From assembly GCA_016617855.1 (NCBI GenBank), contig JAECUM010004313.1, positions 101,464 to 165,463 of the forward strand: a DNA stretch of 64,000 nt. The letters are read 5' to 3'. The notes beneath the pieces are model-generated. The model was not told where the DNA came from. It saw only the letters and a list, made by a program, of their open reading frames with translations, and ran no database searches. Positions 1-8,795 of the stretch are shown here, one piece after another; position 1 is the stretch's first letter, and the number at the start of each line of letters is the position of its first letter. Both the position numbers and the translations under genes were made by a program. Origin of the DNA: Megalonaias nervosa. Its lineage: Eukaryota; Mollusca; Bivalvia; Unionida; Unionidae.

Positions 1-695
1 CAATGATAATCGGTCTACCATTCCACAGGGTCCCTTTATCACCAGTAAAGCCTTTACCATAAGGTCCTAAGAGTCCTCCATTGATGCCTTTCTTATGGCA
101 TAAGGCCTTTTTTATGGCCCACAGGCACTCTTCATTGATTAAGGCCTTTCTTATGGCCCACATTTATGCAACATTTTTTGTTTTTAATTTTTTTAGGGAT
201 AGCAACGTAAGAACTACCACGAAGTACGTTATATTTCATTGTGTGAAATAAAACTTCTTTTATCATTTCAAATTTCCAACCCGATCCTGATGAAGTAAAT
301 TCCTCCAATGTTTTATTTATTTCTTGATGTATTTCATCTGCGACCGAGGAAGTATTTGTTCCAGTCAATATTTTTCGTGATTTAACTGTTAGATATGGTT
401 CTGAAATTTCGCTTTCGAAACTTGTATTTTCAAAAATTATGTCAATTACATCCTTTTCGATTGCATGTAATTTTGATAAAATCATATGATACTGTACTAT
501 TAATTTGATACTATTGTGAGCTGCAAGTTCTTTTGATATAACAGGTTGCAAAAGATGAAATAAATTTGTAGAGTAAAAATTTGCTAAAACATTTTGATTA
601 TCAAATTTGTAACTGTTGTCGTAGCCAGAAAATGCTGTAGCAATTTTTTCTGCTTTTATTAAACTCTTCTTGGTAATATCTCGCAATTTTATCAT
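1..695 (-). pseudogene. DNA polymerase B (protein-primed type), N-terminal part, broken and cut by window edge
   Basis: A 187-codon frame runs from an ATG at 695 to a stop at 132. Its C-terminal third carries GSGWKF, then YNVLRGSSYVAIPKKI and KNKKCCINV. I recognise this as the segment upstream of the exonuclease/polymerase core in family B polymerases of Polintons, adintoviruses and related invertebrate elements. The family replicates linear genomes by protein priming. Exonuclease and polymerase motifs are not in this window and would lie to the left. After the frame ends, another frame nearer the left edge shows INEECLWAIKKAL, which matches the motif expected next, so the gene is shifted here. 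The shift coincides with short direct repeats at 85-162. It is divergent from the HNH gene with a 63-base gap. Family is inferred from motif resemblance. Confidence 0.65.
85..162. repeat. Three copies of a short direct repeat inside the polymerase gene
   Basis: Near-identical copies of AAGGCCTTTCTTATGGCCCA (minus-strand sense GGGCCATAAGAAAGGCCTT) lie at about 85-99 (partial), 102-122 and 141-162. They sit where the polymerase reading frame breaks. Local duplication probably disrupted the gene. Confidence 0.7.
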
Positions 696-758
696 TATAT
701 TATATAGTATTTTTATATTTAATTGATTTTTACGTATTTTTCAATTAGAGATATAAAA
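696..758. promoter_or_regulatory. Divergent intergenic region, polymerase and HNH genes
   Basis: These 63 AT-rich bases separate the polymerase ATG at 695 (minus) from the HNH-gene ATG at 759 (plus). Both genes must start from here or from overlapping sequence. TATA-like stretches are visible, but they are not distinctive in DNA this AT-rich. Confidence 0.35.
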
Positions 759-1588
759 ATGCTATATACGTCAGAAATTCTGAGATACATTAGATTAACA
801 GCAGAAGAACAGGAGGAGTATCATGTTCATCCGATTTATAATAGTTACGCTGGAAATGAACTTGGGTCGGTGATTTGCGTAAAATATCAAAGACCTTTCG
901 GTAAATTAACTCCAGCTGGAATTATAATCTCAGTAAAAGGTGATAATGCTGATAGAGTCAAAATGTTTAGAAAAGATTTTATTTATAGTTTATTTTGTGG
1001 AGAAATTCCAGCTGGACAAAGAGTCTGTAGAGTAAATAATTCGATTAATGATGATAATATTGAAAATTTAGCATTGCAAGATGAGTATCAACCTCATTCA
1101 ATATTTGATTCATATGAGGCGTCTGACAAAGGAATTATTCGACATAGATAAACAAAAAAAGTTGTTGGAAGTTTAGATAAACATGGTTATTTGAAAGTAA
1201 TGGTACTAGTATCAAAACTAATCAAGTTCATTATTACAGTCACCTTTTTAGTTACGAAACTTTTAATGGTGTTATTCCAGCTGGTTTAGTTATCGACCAT
1301 ATTAACAAAATTAAAACAGATAATAGGACTGAAAATTTAGATTTAGTTACATCTCAAGAAAATACTAAACGTGGAGTTGGTGGCGGTAATAATTTTAAAA
1401 ATCCAAAAAAATCAATTATATTAGTAGATCTTGAAACTGGAGAAGAAATAAAATTTAAATCAATAACAACTGCTGCAAAACATCATAAAATTAATTGTCG
1501 TGCAGTAAAATTTGTAGCTGTCGGCAAAACCAGATCAGCAACATCAACGTCAACATTAGATAGATTTATTTTCAAATATGACGATTAA
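759..1588 (+). pseudogene. HNH endonuclease, tandem HNH domains, one stop and one frameshift
   Basis: From the ATG at 759 the frame runs to a TAA at 1149-1151 and continues in phase for about 25 codons. It then needs one frame change to reach the C-terminal part, which ends at a TAA at 1586-1588. The C-terminal part has IPAGLVIDHINKIKTDNRTE followed by NLDLVTSQENT, the classic HNH-3 fold with the His of DHIN as catalytic base. The first half holds a degenerate copy: IPAGQRVCRVNNSINDDNIE and NLALQDEYQ, where the DHIN His is replaced. After the second HNH comes a basic segment (ITTAAKHHKIN) resembling the DNA-binding modules of homing endonucleases. The likely role is a free-standing nuclease carried by the viral element. 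Its 3' end overlaps the convergent gene at 1572-1868 by 17 bases. Confidence 0.8.
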
Positions 1589-1868
1589 TTATGTTTCTTA
1601 GCTCGGTCTTAGTAAGACAACTATGGGCAAACATTAGGATATCATCTCGATCAAATTTTAGTGTTATCAATGCGCTATCATTAAGTTTATTTTTTTCTGC
1701 TGCTGTTAGAAGTATTTTATCAGAGTCACCTTGCGTTACAATAACATTAACAGAACAAGCACTGTATCCCGACAGACATTTTCGAACTGCTTCGGCTAGT
1801 TCTTTGTAATTTAATATATCAACTTTCTGATGATATTTTACGTCAGGAGATTTTGTTTCGCTGGCCAT
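1572..1868 (-). CDS. Hypothetical 98-residue protein of the viral element
   Basis: An intact frame runs from an ATG at 1868 to a TAA at 1572-1574. I do not recognise the family. The product is a soluble mixed alpha/beta type with no membrane segment. It has a central hydrophobic strand (SVNVIVTQG) and a basic C-terminus ending in a His residue. It is convergent with the HNH gene and divergent from the next plus-strand gene, with 36 AT-rich bases between the two starts. It is one of the few unbroken frames in the element. This may simply reflect its short length. Confidence 0.5.
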   Translation of the reverse strand: MASETKSPDVKYHQKVDILNYKELAEAVRKCLSGYSACSVNVIVTQGDSDKILLTAAEKNKLNDSALITLKFDRDDILMFAHSCLTKTELRNIINRHI

Positions 1869-1904
1869 TTTATTCTTATTAATTAGATAAAAATATATTA
1901 TAAT

Positions 1905-2414
1905 ATGGATTTAATGAAGAGACTTGCTGATATTTATGCTGACGATAAAATCGCCAACAATAAAATCATCAAAGACAATTTTATACCAAAATATAACGTA
2001 ATCTTAGATAAATCTGTTGGTTATAGTGAAGATGATATTTTGTACAACAATGACTATGAAGATGAAGTTGTTGACGTCGACGATTTTGTCGTTAGTAAAA
2101 AAATTACAGTGGACCGACAACTGGACGATATAATGTTAAGTATCATATCGCTAAAAAAAAATAAAAAAATTTAATTTTACTATTACAGAGCAACAAATAT
2201 TTTGGCAACTTATAAAACCTTTTTAAATCTAAAAATAACTGGCCAGCAAAGAAATATAAGATATGATTTTACTTTTGTTAAAATATTTAATTTAATGTCA
2301 ATTGATAATGCAAGAAAATTACATTTAATTTCGTTGTGTAGACCGGTCAAATGTAAATCTGTACTTATGAAGTACGAACAAATTTATAATAACATTATTT
2401 CGAAATCGACTTAG
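1905..2414 (+). pseudogene. Hypothetical acidic protein, about 170 codons with one in-frame stop
   Basis: The ATG at 1905 opens 89 codons of an acidic product (cluster NDYEDEVVDVDDF). A TAA at 2172-2174 ends it. The same phase then stays open to 2414 for another 79 codons, including NLKITGQQRNIRYDF and SIDNARKLHLISLCRPVKC. I therefore read it as one gene with a nonsense change. The alternative is two genes, the second without an ATG near its start. A TTACTATTACAG string at 2176-2189 would also make an acceptable splice acceptor. No family recognised. The 3' end overlaps the convergent integrase C-terminus by about 20 bases. Confidence 0.4.
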
Positions 2415-3304
2415 TTGGTACCCAGCTATTAAATTTATCGCTATACCCACGCCATTTAACTAAACTTTTATTGCCTTTTTTTCCTAATAATTTTTCCAAT
2501 AACGAATATATCTTGTTCGGTTTTCTGAAGTTCCTGCTCATAAAAACTACCAGTTATAGGTTCACCTAATAAATCTTTTAGCGCGTAAGTCACTGGTATT
2601 GTTAAAAGTACTTTATCAACAACAAATACTTCTTCGCTCCAGTTCGGAGTAAATCCTTTCTCAAATGTTTTTTTCGTCAGAGAAATTTTAACTTTATCAC
2701 CAACTTTAAATTTGTGTCGGCGATACATATTTTCGTTTGCTAATATTGGATTTTTAATTGCATCGTTTGGCGACATTTTTACTGATCTGTGTTTCGTGTT
2801 ATTATATTCGTCAATAATTTTCTGTAAATTGTCAATATATTTACTCGTATTTTTAGCAGTCAAATATTTGTGGATGTTTTCGTTTAGTGTGCAATTAAAT
2901 CGCTCGACGACAACACTTTTACTTTCATCTTCTGTAACATATTTTTTTAAATGTTATTTTGTTCCAAAAACTGCTTAAATATTTTATTAAAAAATTCTGC
3001 TCCATGATCGGTCCAGATTCCATTTGGTTTTCTTTCTGTGCTTGTTATTATTTGTTTTAACGCATCAGTTATCGACGTTCCTGTCTTATCTAAAACAGGT
3101 ACACTCAAAGCATATTTGCTAAAAACATCTATAACATTAAAAAGATGTCTTTTATTATTGTTAAATGCAGCTAGATTTGACACATCAACTAAATCTACTG
3201 CCAGATAGCATCAACCTTACGTCGCGTAAACTTTTTTTTTTTTATAGGTTTGTGTAGCTCTGAGGCCAGTGATTTCATCGCTGACAATTCCTTTTTACCG
3301 AGTC
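2395..3304 (-). pseudogene. Retroviral-type (DDE) integrase of Polinton type, broken
   Basis: Integrase inserts the linear element DNA into the host chromosome. In order along the minus strand I see: SLASELHKPIK (about 3,250), RRKVDAIW, then AVDLVDV with the first catalytic Asp, NVIDVFSKYALSVPV, GIWTDHGAEFFN with the second Asp (about 3,005), VVERFNCTLNENIHKYL with the catalytic Glu (about 2,905), and EYNNTKHRSVKMSP. The segment KFKVGDKVKIS follows, and last comes KWRGYSDKFNSWVPTKSI, a chromodomain-like tail ending at a TAA at 2395-2397. The pieces lie in different frames. Breaks occur near 3,200, near 2,940 and in an A-run near 2,480. The triad itself is preserved. It follows directly on the phospholipase frame with no start codon of its own, so it probably formed a single fusion protein. 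Confidence 0.85.
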
Positions 3305-3745
3305 CTAATTTATATTTTGATCCAAAAAAAAACCCTGCACCAACTTTCGGTCAATACGCTCTCGTAGCCTGTGAAGCAGGCCGTTTGCAGGTTTCATATC
3401 ACGAAGTTCGTCTAGCATTACTTTATCGCAGCCGTGCTTATCTTGTCCGTTGTCCCGGTAGCAGATATCATGGCGCATTGCTATTGCATCAACTTGATTG
3501 TAATGTTCTTGTCCTGGCAGCGGATTATCGTTCTCGTCAAGTTGTTTATCAAGAGGATTATAAGGTCCAGTATATTTATGGTATGGTAATGTCCAACCGC
3601 CTTTTGGTTTTGGTAATTTACTAATCAATTTATGTATATCTATACCTATTCCAATTATTTCTCTGTTGTTGCATTTCTGACAATATGTAACAATTTTATT
3701 TTGTTCAAGACAGAGATCTCTATCACAATTGCACTTGCATATCAT
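3305..3745 (-). CDS. Phospholipase A2 domain (parvovirus-VP1-like), N-terminal to integrase
   Basis: The ATG is at 3745. Residues 1-27 carry a Cys-rich head (CKCNC, then YCQKC) that may bind zinc. The core has the calcium-binding loop YTGPYNPL (around residue 58) and, 30 residues on, the catalytic MRHDICYRD with His-Asp. These are the hallmarks of the compact PLA2 of parvovirus VP1 and of some Polinton/adintovirus proteins. In parvoviruses this domain breaches the endosomal membrane during entry; the same role here is inference. The frame ends at 3305 in a T-run, and the next frame carries GSKYKLGLGKK and then the integrase. A PLA2-integrase fusion broken by an indel in that homopolymer is the simplest reading. 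Confidence 0.8.
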   Translation of the reverse strand: MICKCNCDRDLCLEQNKIVTYCQKCNNREIIGIGIDIHKLISKLPKPKGGWTLPYHKYTGPYNPLDKQLDENDNPLPGQEHYNQVDAIAMRHDICYRDNGQDKHGCDKVMLDELRDMKPANGLLHRLRERIDRKLVQGFFLDQNIN

Positions 3746-3826
3746 TATTTATTTAATAACTGACAAAAAAACCAAACTATTTTTTTCAGATATATAAATT
3801 TTGTTTCAGATTTAGAAATATTTTTT

Positions 3827-4035
3827 TCAGTCGTCTACTAAAATAACTGGAAAACCCGCTCTGGACAACTTTGTTGTTGGTGATAATTTCTTTAAAAACA
3901 TACTTTTTCTTTTTCCACAAATTGAACAATGACTTTTTATTATTATTCTATTATTTTTATTTTTTTATTTTTTTTTTCTGTTGTTTCATCTTGATTTTCT
4001 GTTTTAGTTTTACACTTGAGACAAAATGTTTACAT
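3827..4035 (-). pseudogene. Small zinc-ribbon protein, stop at codon 2 and frame break
   Basis: A candidate ATG at 4035 is followed at once by TAA (4030-4032). The same phase gives TFCLKCKTKTENQDE and a Lys/Glu-rich run. After a shift, HCSICGKRKSMFLKKLS follows and the frame ends at 3827-3829. Two CxxC pairs (CLKC and CSIC) about 30 residues apart suggest a zinc ribbon. Tiny proteins with this layout occur in adintovirus-like elements; their function is not known to me. The nonsense change at codon 2 may be a mutated Tyr or Lys codon. Flanks are T-rich and otherwise empty. Confidence 0.5.
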
Positions 4036-4117
4036 TATATCAAGGAGTTAACACAAAATTAATTGCAATTTCATCATTGGCGTGAGAGAGTTGCTTGTCA
4101 AACTGTAAAATAAATTT

Positions 4118-4474
4118 TTAAAAATTGAATTTAGATTGAGATATTTGTTTTATAAACATCACGCAATAGTATCCACAAGCAGAAGTTCCAACAGGCTGAA
4201 TTTGATTAGACGAATAATTTATTATTTTATATTTTTGTTTATATATTTTTTTATTGCGTCATTTGGTGGAAGTCCAAATGAATCAAAATAATTGTTATTA
4301 CAAACAGCTATCCAATGTGTGCCACATCCGTCATTGAAATCTTGTATATTTATCACACAAGAACCCCCAGCTGTTGCTGGGGCAATCGCATCATCAAGTT
4401 CATCTTTAGAATAAACTCCACGGAAATGTTTTACGTTTCTTTACTTTATCAAGTATATCAAAGTTACTCAACGC
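4118..4474 (-). pseudogene. Adenain-like cysteine protease (capsid maturation), frameshifted
   Basis: The catalytic order His-Asp-Cys of adenovirus/Ulp1-type proteases is visible. The segment HFRGVYSKDELDDA is followed by CGTHWIAVCNNNYFDSFG (catalytic His in THW, acidic residue in FDSFG, about 4,290-4,340) and LPPNDAIKKYI. After a frame break near 4,215 comes SSNQIQPVGTSACGYYCVMF, with the nucleophile in SACGYYC near 4,165. It ends at a TAA at 4118-4120. The N-terminal part (FDILDKVKKRKTFPW) lies in another frame near 4,430-4,470. Polintons and adenoviruses use this enzyme to mature the capsid. Its presence beside capsid genes fits a virion-forming element. Confidence 0.8.
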
Positions 4475-4643
4475 GGCCGAGTCCCTGGAAATGTTAATCC
4501 TCGGCCTATTCGCAACAGATTTGGCAATAGACTTCCCGCTACTCCCGCCAGCAACGGTTCTATAAATCCACCTTTGTTTGTTTTTCGCCTCGGTCGTGTC
4601 TTTTCTTCGTTGTCTTTCTTTTTGCTGTTTTTCGTTTGGGCAT
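4468..4643 (-). pseudogene. Small basic virion protein with hydrophobic Gly-rich tail, frameshifted
   Basis: The ATG at 4643 begins a strongly basic head (MPKRKTAKRKTTKKR) that runs into a stop. The adjacent frame continues with TRPRRKTNKGGFIEPLLAGV and a hydrophobic stretch, then stops at 4468. A basic head followed by GGF and a Leu/Gly-rich segment recalls the small core/minor virion proteins (adenovirus pX/mu-like) of adintoviruses. One indel explains the split. It lies between the protease and another small protein of similar type. Confidence 0.5.
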
Positions 4644-4654
4644 TATATTTATCT

Positions 4655-4879
4655 TTAGACAAAAAGTTTCTTTACACCGTCCCCGGATACAGCTTTTTTC
4701 GTTGCGCCAGATACTGCTCCAGACGCTGCTGCTAATCTTAATGTACGAAGTACTGGAAAAATTTTAGGTATTAACGTTCTGGCCATTACAGATAGCGCCG
4801 GACCAAAGAAACCACCTTGTTTTGCCATTGCAGCTACTTGTGTGGCACTTAAATTTAAAACAAAAGTTTTTTTTGCGAT
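4655..4879 (-). pseudogene. Small virion-type protein (pX-like), start codon apparently lost
   Basis: An open phase of about 74 codons runs from 4879 to a TAA at 4655-4657. It shows KTFVLNLSATQVAAMAKQGG, then FFGPALSVMARTLIPKIFPV and an Ala/Gly-rich basic C-terminus. GGF-G-P followed by a hydrophobic segment is usual in adintovirus pX-like proteins. There is no ATG at the expected start. The codon there is ATC (4877-4879), just two bases after the stop of the preceding 53-residue gene, so an ATG-to-ATC change is likely. An internal ATG (about 4,827) could still give a shorter product. Confidence 0.5.
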
Positions 4880-4880
4880 C

Positions 4881-5042
4881 TTATTTATTTATTTGCTTTT
4901 TGGTTAACATTAATTTTGATAAAACACCTTCAGTTTTAGGTTTTATTTTTAATGATACCTGCTTCTGCTTAGCAACAGCAGCTGCTAATTTTTTAACTTG
5001 ACCATCAGTCAAACATATTTCTTTTACAAAATATTTTGTCAT
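4881..5042 (-). CDS. 53-residue protein with C-terminal LTKKQINK
   Basis: An ATG at 5042 opens 53 intact codons to a TAA at 4881-4883. The start is MTKYFVKEICLTDGQVKKL and the end is LMLTKKQINK. Small proteins with a repeated LT-x-x-Q-[IV]-x-K pattern near both ends are common next to capsid genes in Polinton-like and adintovirus-like elements. Function unknown. It is very Lys-rich and soluble. It lies 33 bases after the major capsid gene and two bases before the next small gene, so the three small genes look co-transcribed. Confidence 0.6.
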   Translation of the reverse strand: MTKYFVKEICLTDGQVKKLAAAVAKQKQVSLKIKPKTEGVLSKLMLTKKQINK

Positions 5043-5075
5043 TATATACAGATTACAGATTAAACTTAAAGTTCT

Positions 5076-6604
5076 TTAAACTTGTACTGACATTTTACCT
5101 CCGACAGAGTCAATTGTTATAAATCTGTCGCTGATCACTAGCGAATATGCATATAACTGCGCTGCTGGAACTGCTTTGAGTGTCCAAGTAATTTCAATAT
5201 CAGCTGTTGAGTCGACAGCTCTCTCGCTATGTTTACTAACATCAAAATAAAATATTGGGTAAAGTGTATGAAATTCCGTACGGATATCTGAGATCCATCT
5301 CCAACGTCCTGATATTTCTGCCTTGCGTCCATAAAATGCATGTAAGGTCTAGTAATATTTTTATTAGCATCATTTGCAAAGTTGCATTCTATCGCTCGAT
5401 CGGGATATTGTTTGGAGTTGAGTCTAACATTGGCGTTATCAAATATTGCCTTATTTTGTTGTTGGTTACCACGTCGCGCTTGTTGCTGAAATACAACAAA
5501 TAATTGCCTCGGTAGTTGTTCACTTGATGTTGTTGTGACTCGCCATGTGTAGTCGGTAGTATTTGGAACAGCTGTTTGATATATTTTATGATGCTGAAAA
5601 TAAATTCTGTTGGTGTGTTTTGCAGCATATCATTTAATTCTGATGCCTTTGTGATTGACGGAGTTATTCGTGGCATCCACAGCGCAAGTTCATTTATGAT
5701 AAACTGTACGTCAGCTCCGCCAAATCAAAATAAACAATCATTTTGTTCTGCTCGATCTAAAATAAGTGTATGTTTAACTCCACGAAATACTTTATTGTAG
5801 TCCCTGCAAAATCCAAATATTGTACTTAACGGCAGCATCATTGTAATTTGACGCGATTCTTCTGCAAGTTCCTTTCTCTTAGCATAACCTTCATTGTAAC
5901 GTGGATTTCGAAATCCAATTGTGTTAATAACTAAATCTAACATTTCAACGCCGCCTGAAGCTGCAGCTGGTGGTGTTATACCAAGATTATTGCAAGCTGC
6001 AGTTAAGTGAGACTCTTGTAGCGTCTGCATTAGCGCCTGCAGCTGGTGCGACTATACCTAAAGCAGCAGCATTTGGGATAAGAAAACTTCTTACAATTAC
6101 AACATCTGCAGCAGCAGCATCTCCGTGTATTAAAACACCTTTTGAAATAAATTCGTTTGACGCAGGAATTATTGCACCAATTCCAGTATCGTTAAACCAC
6201 ATCATATTAGTTGCAGTTGATCTGGAGTAATCATCAGAAAACGAAATAATATTTAAGATTGTACTCGCAACTTGTAGATGATTTGAAATATCCTCAACAG
6301 TTTGATTAGCTAGCTGGTATCTAGCACTTTTAAATAAGCTCCAGTCGTTGTTTATAAGAGCTACTTCTGTTCCAGCTGCAATTGCGACAGGTGGATTAGC
6401 TTCTGTCATAATCTGGCCACGAACTTCCAACATTGCTTTGTGAGGCAGTAGAAATACGTCCTCGTCTTGAGTATTAAATGTTCTGACGCCAGCCTTATTT
6501 GGTTCATTAGAATTTTCGTCGAGATGCTCAACATAATCAAATCCTGTTACGGTGTTGTCGGTGTCATAAGTTTCTGCTAAATCGAGATAATTTTTAATAG
6601 ACAT
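5076..6604 (-). pseudogene. Major capsid protein (double jelly-roll type), several breaks
   Basis: The ATG at 6604 starts MSIKNYLDLAETYDTDNTV. The first 200 codons are open and include KAMLEVRGQI, FKSARYQLANQTVEDISNHL and DDYSRSTATNMMWFNDTG. These match the hexon-like capsid protein of animal Polintons and adintoviruses (the F54H12.2-like family). The frame changes near 6,020, and the next part has NEGYAKRKELAEESRQI. A TGA at 5725-5727 interrupts that phase, which then continues (FGGADVQFIINELAL, PRITPS). Further shifts occur near 5,590, 5,300 and 5,220. The C-terminal piece EITWTLKAVPAAQLYAY, then DRFITIDSVGG, ends at a TAA at 5076-5078. Total span is about 509 codons, normal for the family. 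It forms the icosahedral shell. At least four shifts and one stop make it non-functional. Confidence 0.85.
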
Positions 6605-6635
6605 ATTTTTATTTATTAGGTTATAAAAAAATTTA

Positions 6636-7001
6636 TTATTTCGGTGCTGTTGCCTTAGATATTAATTTTTGTATAACTTGTTCTCCTTTTGGTGATGAAA
6701 GTTTTTTTGTTGTTGTTATCATTGCACGTTGAGTTTCTTTTGTTGGAGCGATTTCTGATATAATTTGTTTGATTGTTGGCATTCCACGTTGTGGATCGCC
6801 TTTTATTTTATCAGCTATTTTTTCTCCCACCGCAGTTCCAGCGGCAGATGCAGCTCCAGTTGCAAAAGCTTTTGACGCGTCAAGTGCAATTGGTGCAACT
6901 TTATGAGCTGTTCCTGGGACATTTTCAATAATTTTAGTAAATATATTTCCAAATTATCCTCCAACTATATTTCTTCTGTAGATTTTTTTTCTCTGTTTCA
7001 T
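6636..7001 (-). pseudogene. Basic/Ala-rich minor capsid-type protein with in-frame stop
   Basis: An ATG at 7001 begins MKQRKKIYRRNIVGG, a basic head like those of DNA-binding virion proteins. A TAA at 6954-6956 follows. The same phase continues open to 6636 with an Ala-rich middle (ALDASKAFATGAASAAGTAV) and a Lys-rich C-terminus. With one nonsense change the gene is about 121 codons. Position between penton-like and major capsid genes fits a minor capsid or core protein. No enzyme motif is seen. Confidence 0.5.
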
Positions 7002-7022
7002 TATATCTGAGGTTGTATAAAT

Positions 7023-7502
7023 TTATTGCGCTCGTAGGTGCAGGTAATAAGTAACAACCTCGTTATTCAAATCCAGTTGACGTCCAGATTGATCTGTCAA
7101 TTGCATACTTATTTCTGGTATTTGATTTTCAACGTTTAGCGGATAATAAATAACTTGACGTGGACTAATTTGCATGAGAGATCCCAGTGGAACGTCTGTA
7201 GAAAAACTGTATATTGTTTGTCCTTTACTACCCTGGGCTGAGTAAGCTTGTTTTATTTAGATCAGTGACATTATAAGGTCCTAGTGGAATTTGTAATGTT
7301 TCCCGTGCAGCTCTTGGAAAAGCGAATATAGATTCATCATTTAATCCAGTTTTTACGTTAGCCATAGAATGCCATGCCGTACAGGAATTTAGTCCTATCT
7401 CATATTTTCAGTATCAACTTGTATTGGTGGAATATAATGTACTGAAAAATTTGCGCTATCTTTAGCGGCTGCGCTAGAGTCTAGTAATAATGTTGTTGAC
7501 AT
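7023..7502 (-). pseudogene. Penton-like minor capsid protein, shifted and internally deleted
   Basis: The ATG at 7502 gives MSTTLLLDSSAAAKDSANFS and VHYIPPIQVDTEN. After a shift, other frames show HSMANVKTGLNDESIFAF and LQIPLGPYNVTDLN. After a second shift come QTIYSFSTDVPLGSLMQISP, RQVIYYPLN and the C-terminus DQSGRQLDLNNEVVTYYLHL, ending at a TAA at 7023-7025. The terminal block with D-Q-x-G-R-x-[LI]-D resembles the single jelly-roll penton protein of Polinton-type elements. At 480 bases it is much shorter than the usual 250-350 residues, so part of the middle is missing. Role is inferred from resemblance and from its place between coiled-coil and capsid genes. Confidence 0.6.
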
Positions 7503-8780
7503 TGTTATTTATTATATTTTTATAAATTAAGTCGCGGTGTAAAATTTCGTATTCGTCAGATGTTAATAAATTTTCCAATCTTAAATGATCAAGTATGTCA
7601 ATAATTTCTTTGTCAATTTCAACACCAACATTTCCAGCTTCTTTTGATGATATCAATAGCATTAGTCGGCCAATCATTTCAGTAACTGATGCAAATATTG
7701 TTACTCCTGTTCCTGATTTTTCTTTTTCAGCTGCCATTAACTTTTTAATAAGTTCATCTTGATTATCAACCAACCGACTTAATTCCGTTTTTCTTTTAAT
7801 AGGATTTTGTTTATGTCCTTTGGGACAATTGTATCAGCTTTCATAACGTATGTCATCTATTTGTTTTGCCTCAGTACTCAAGCCATTGTTAGAATGACTG
7901 TACTGTCCATTTTTTATATTACGAATAGCTTTGATATAAAGATCGGCGATAATCCAATGTCGGTATTGGATAATACTTCTATAGTAGTTTTCATTTTCCA
8001 GTTTTACATCGTCGAGATGTTTCTTACTTAATTCTTTTATTTTTTTCTAACTTGTTAATATTTTCTTCGAAGTTGCAATCAGTTTTTTTAACATTTCGTA
8101 CTCTCACACCTCTAAAATTGTATTTTTCATTAAACGAATCATAGTCAAAATCTTTTATTTCGTTATTTATATGTTCTAGATCATCTTTTAATTTTTGCGC
8201 TTCGTAAACATCTAATCCATGCTCTTTTCTAAATGCTTCTGTTCTAGCTTCTTCTTCTTTGCGCATTCTCCTCAAGAGATGATATATCACCTTTACTTTT
8301 CGATTCTTCAATTTTTTCTTCTATATCACTCAATCTTCTTTCAATCAATTCAACTGATGTTTCTTCTGCTAATCGTCTCTCAAATTCGAGTAGATTATAT
8401 AACAACCGTTTTAATTCAGCTTGTCTAGCAGCAGGATTAGCAATATTTGCTACAAGTGCCTCAGCCAATCTTTTTCTTTCTTCATCAGATCTTCCAATAA
8501 CTTTTACAGCAGCTGCTTCTTGTTGTTCTATAACTAGTCCGAGTAAACCTTTTTCCTGTAGTTTTTTAACTTCTTCTGATAGTGGTTTAGTTTAAGGTTG
8601 TTTTCCAACTAGTGCTTCAGTAACTGGTTTAAGAGCTGTAGCTGCTGTTTCTGCGGCAACTATCTGTCCACGTCGTGCTTGCTGTACTTTTTGCTTAAAT
8701 TCTGCCTGAGATTGCGCAAGTTTTTTCAAATCTTCTATATGTTTTCTGTACTTTGCTCGTTTATCCATAATTATATCCAA
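7474..8780 (-). pseudogene. Long coiled-coil virion-type protein, broken into several frames
   Basis: The ATG is at 8780 (or 8765). The first part (DKRAKYRKHIEDLKKLAQSQ) ends at a TAA at 8592-8594. The same phase continues to 8244 (SEEVKKLQEKGLLGL, LLYNLLEFERRLAEE). A second frame carries on to 8024 (RRMRKEEEARTEAFRKEHG, EHINNEIKDFDYDSFNEKY) and a third to about 7,840 (ENENYYRSIIQYRHW). The last part, 7,773-7,474, has VTEMIGRLMLLIS and LLTSDEYEILH. Heptad-like charged stretches dominate, so it is probably an elongated structural protein of about 430 residues. I do not recognise the family. It lies directly downstream of the packaging ATPase (15-base gap) and its end overlaps the penton-like start. 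Confidence 0.55.
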
Positions 8781-8795
8781 GAAGTTTGATAAAAC

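Noticed and set aside
723..758. Upstream non-ATG start for the HNH gene
   Set aside because: The ATG at 759 is the first standard start and leaves a sensible divergent gap; the upstream residues are low-complexity.
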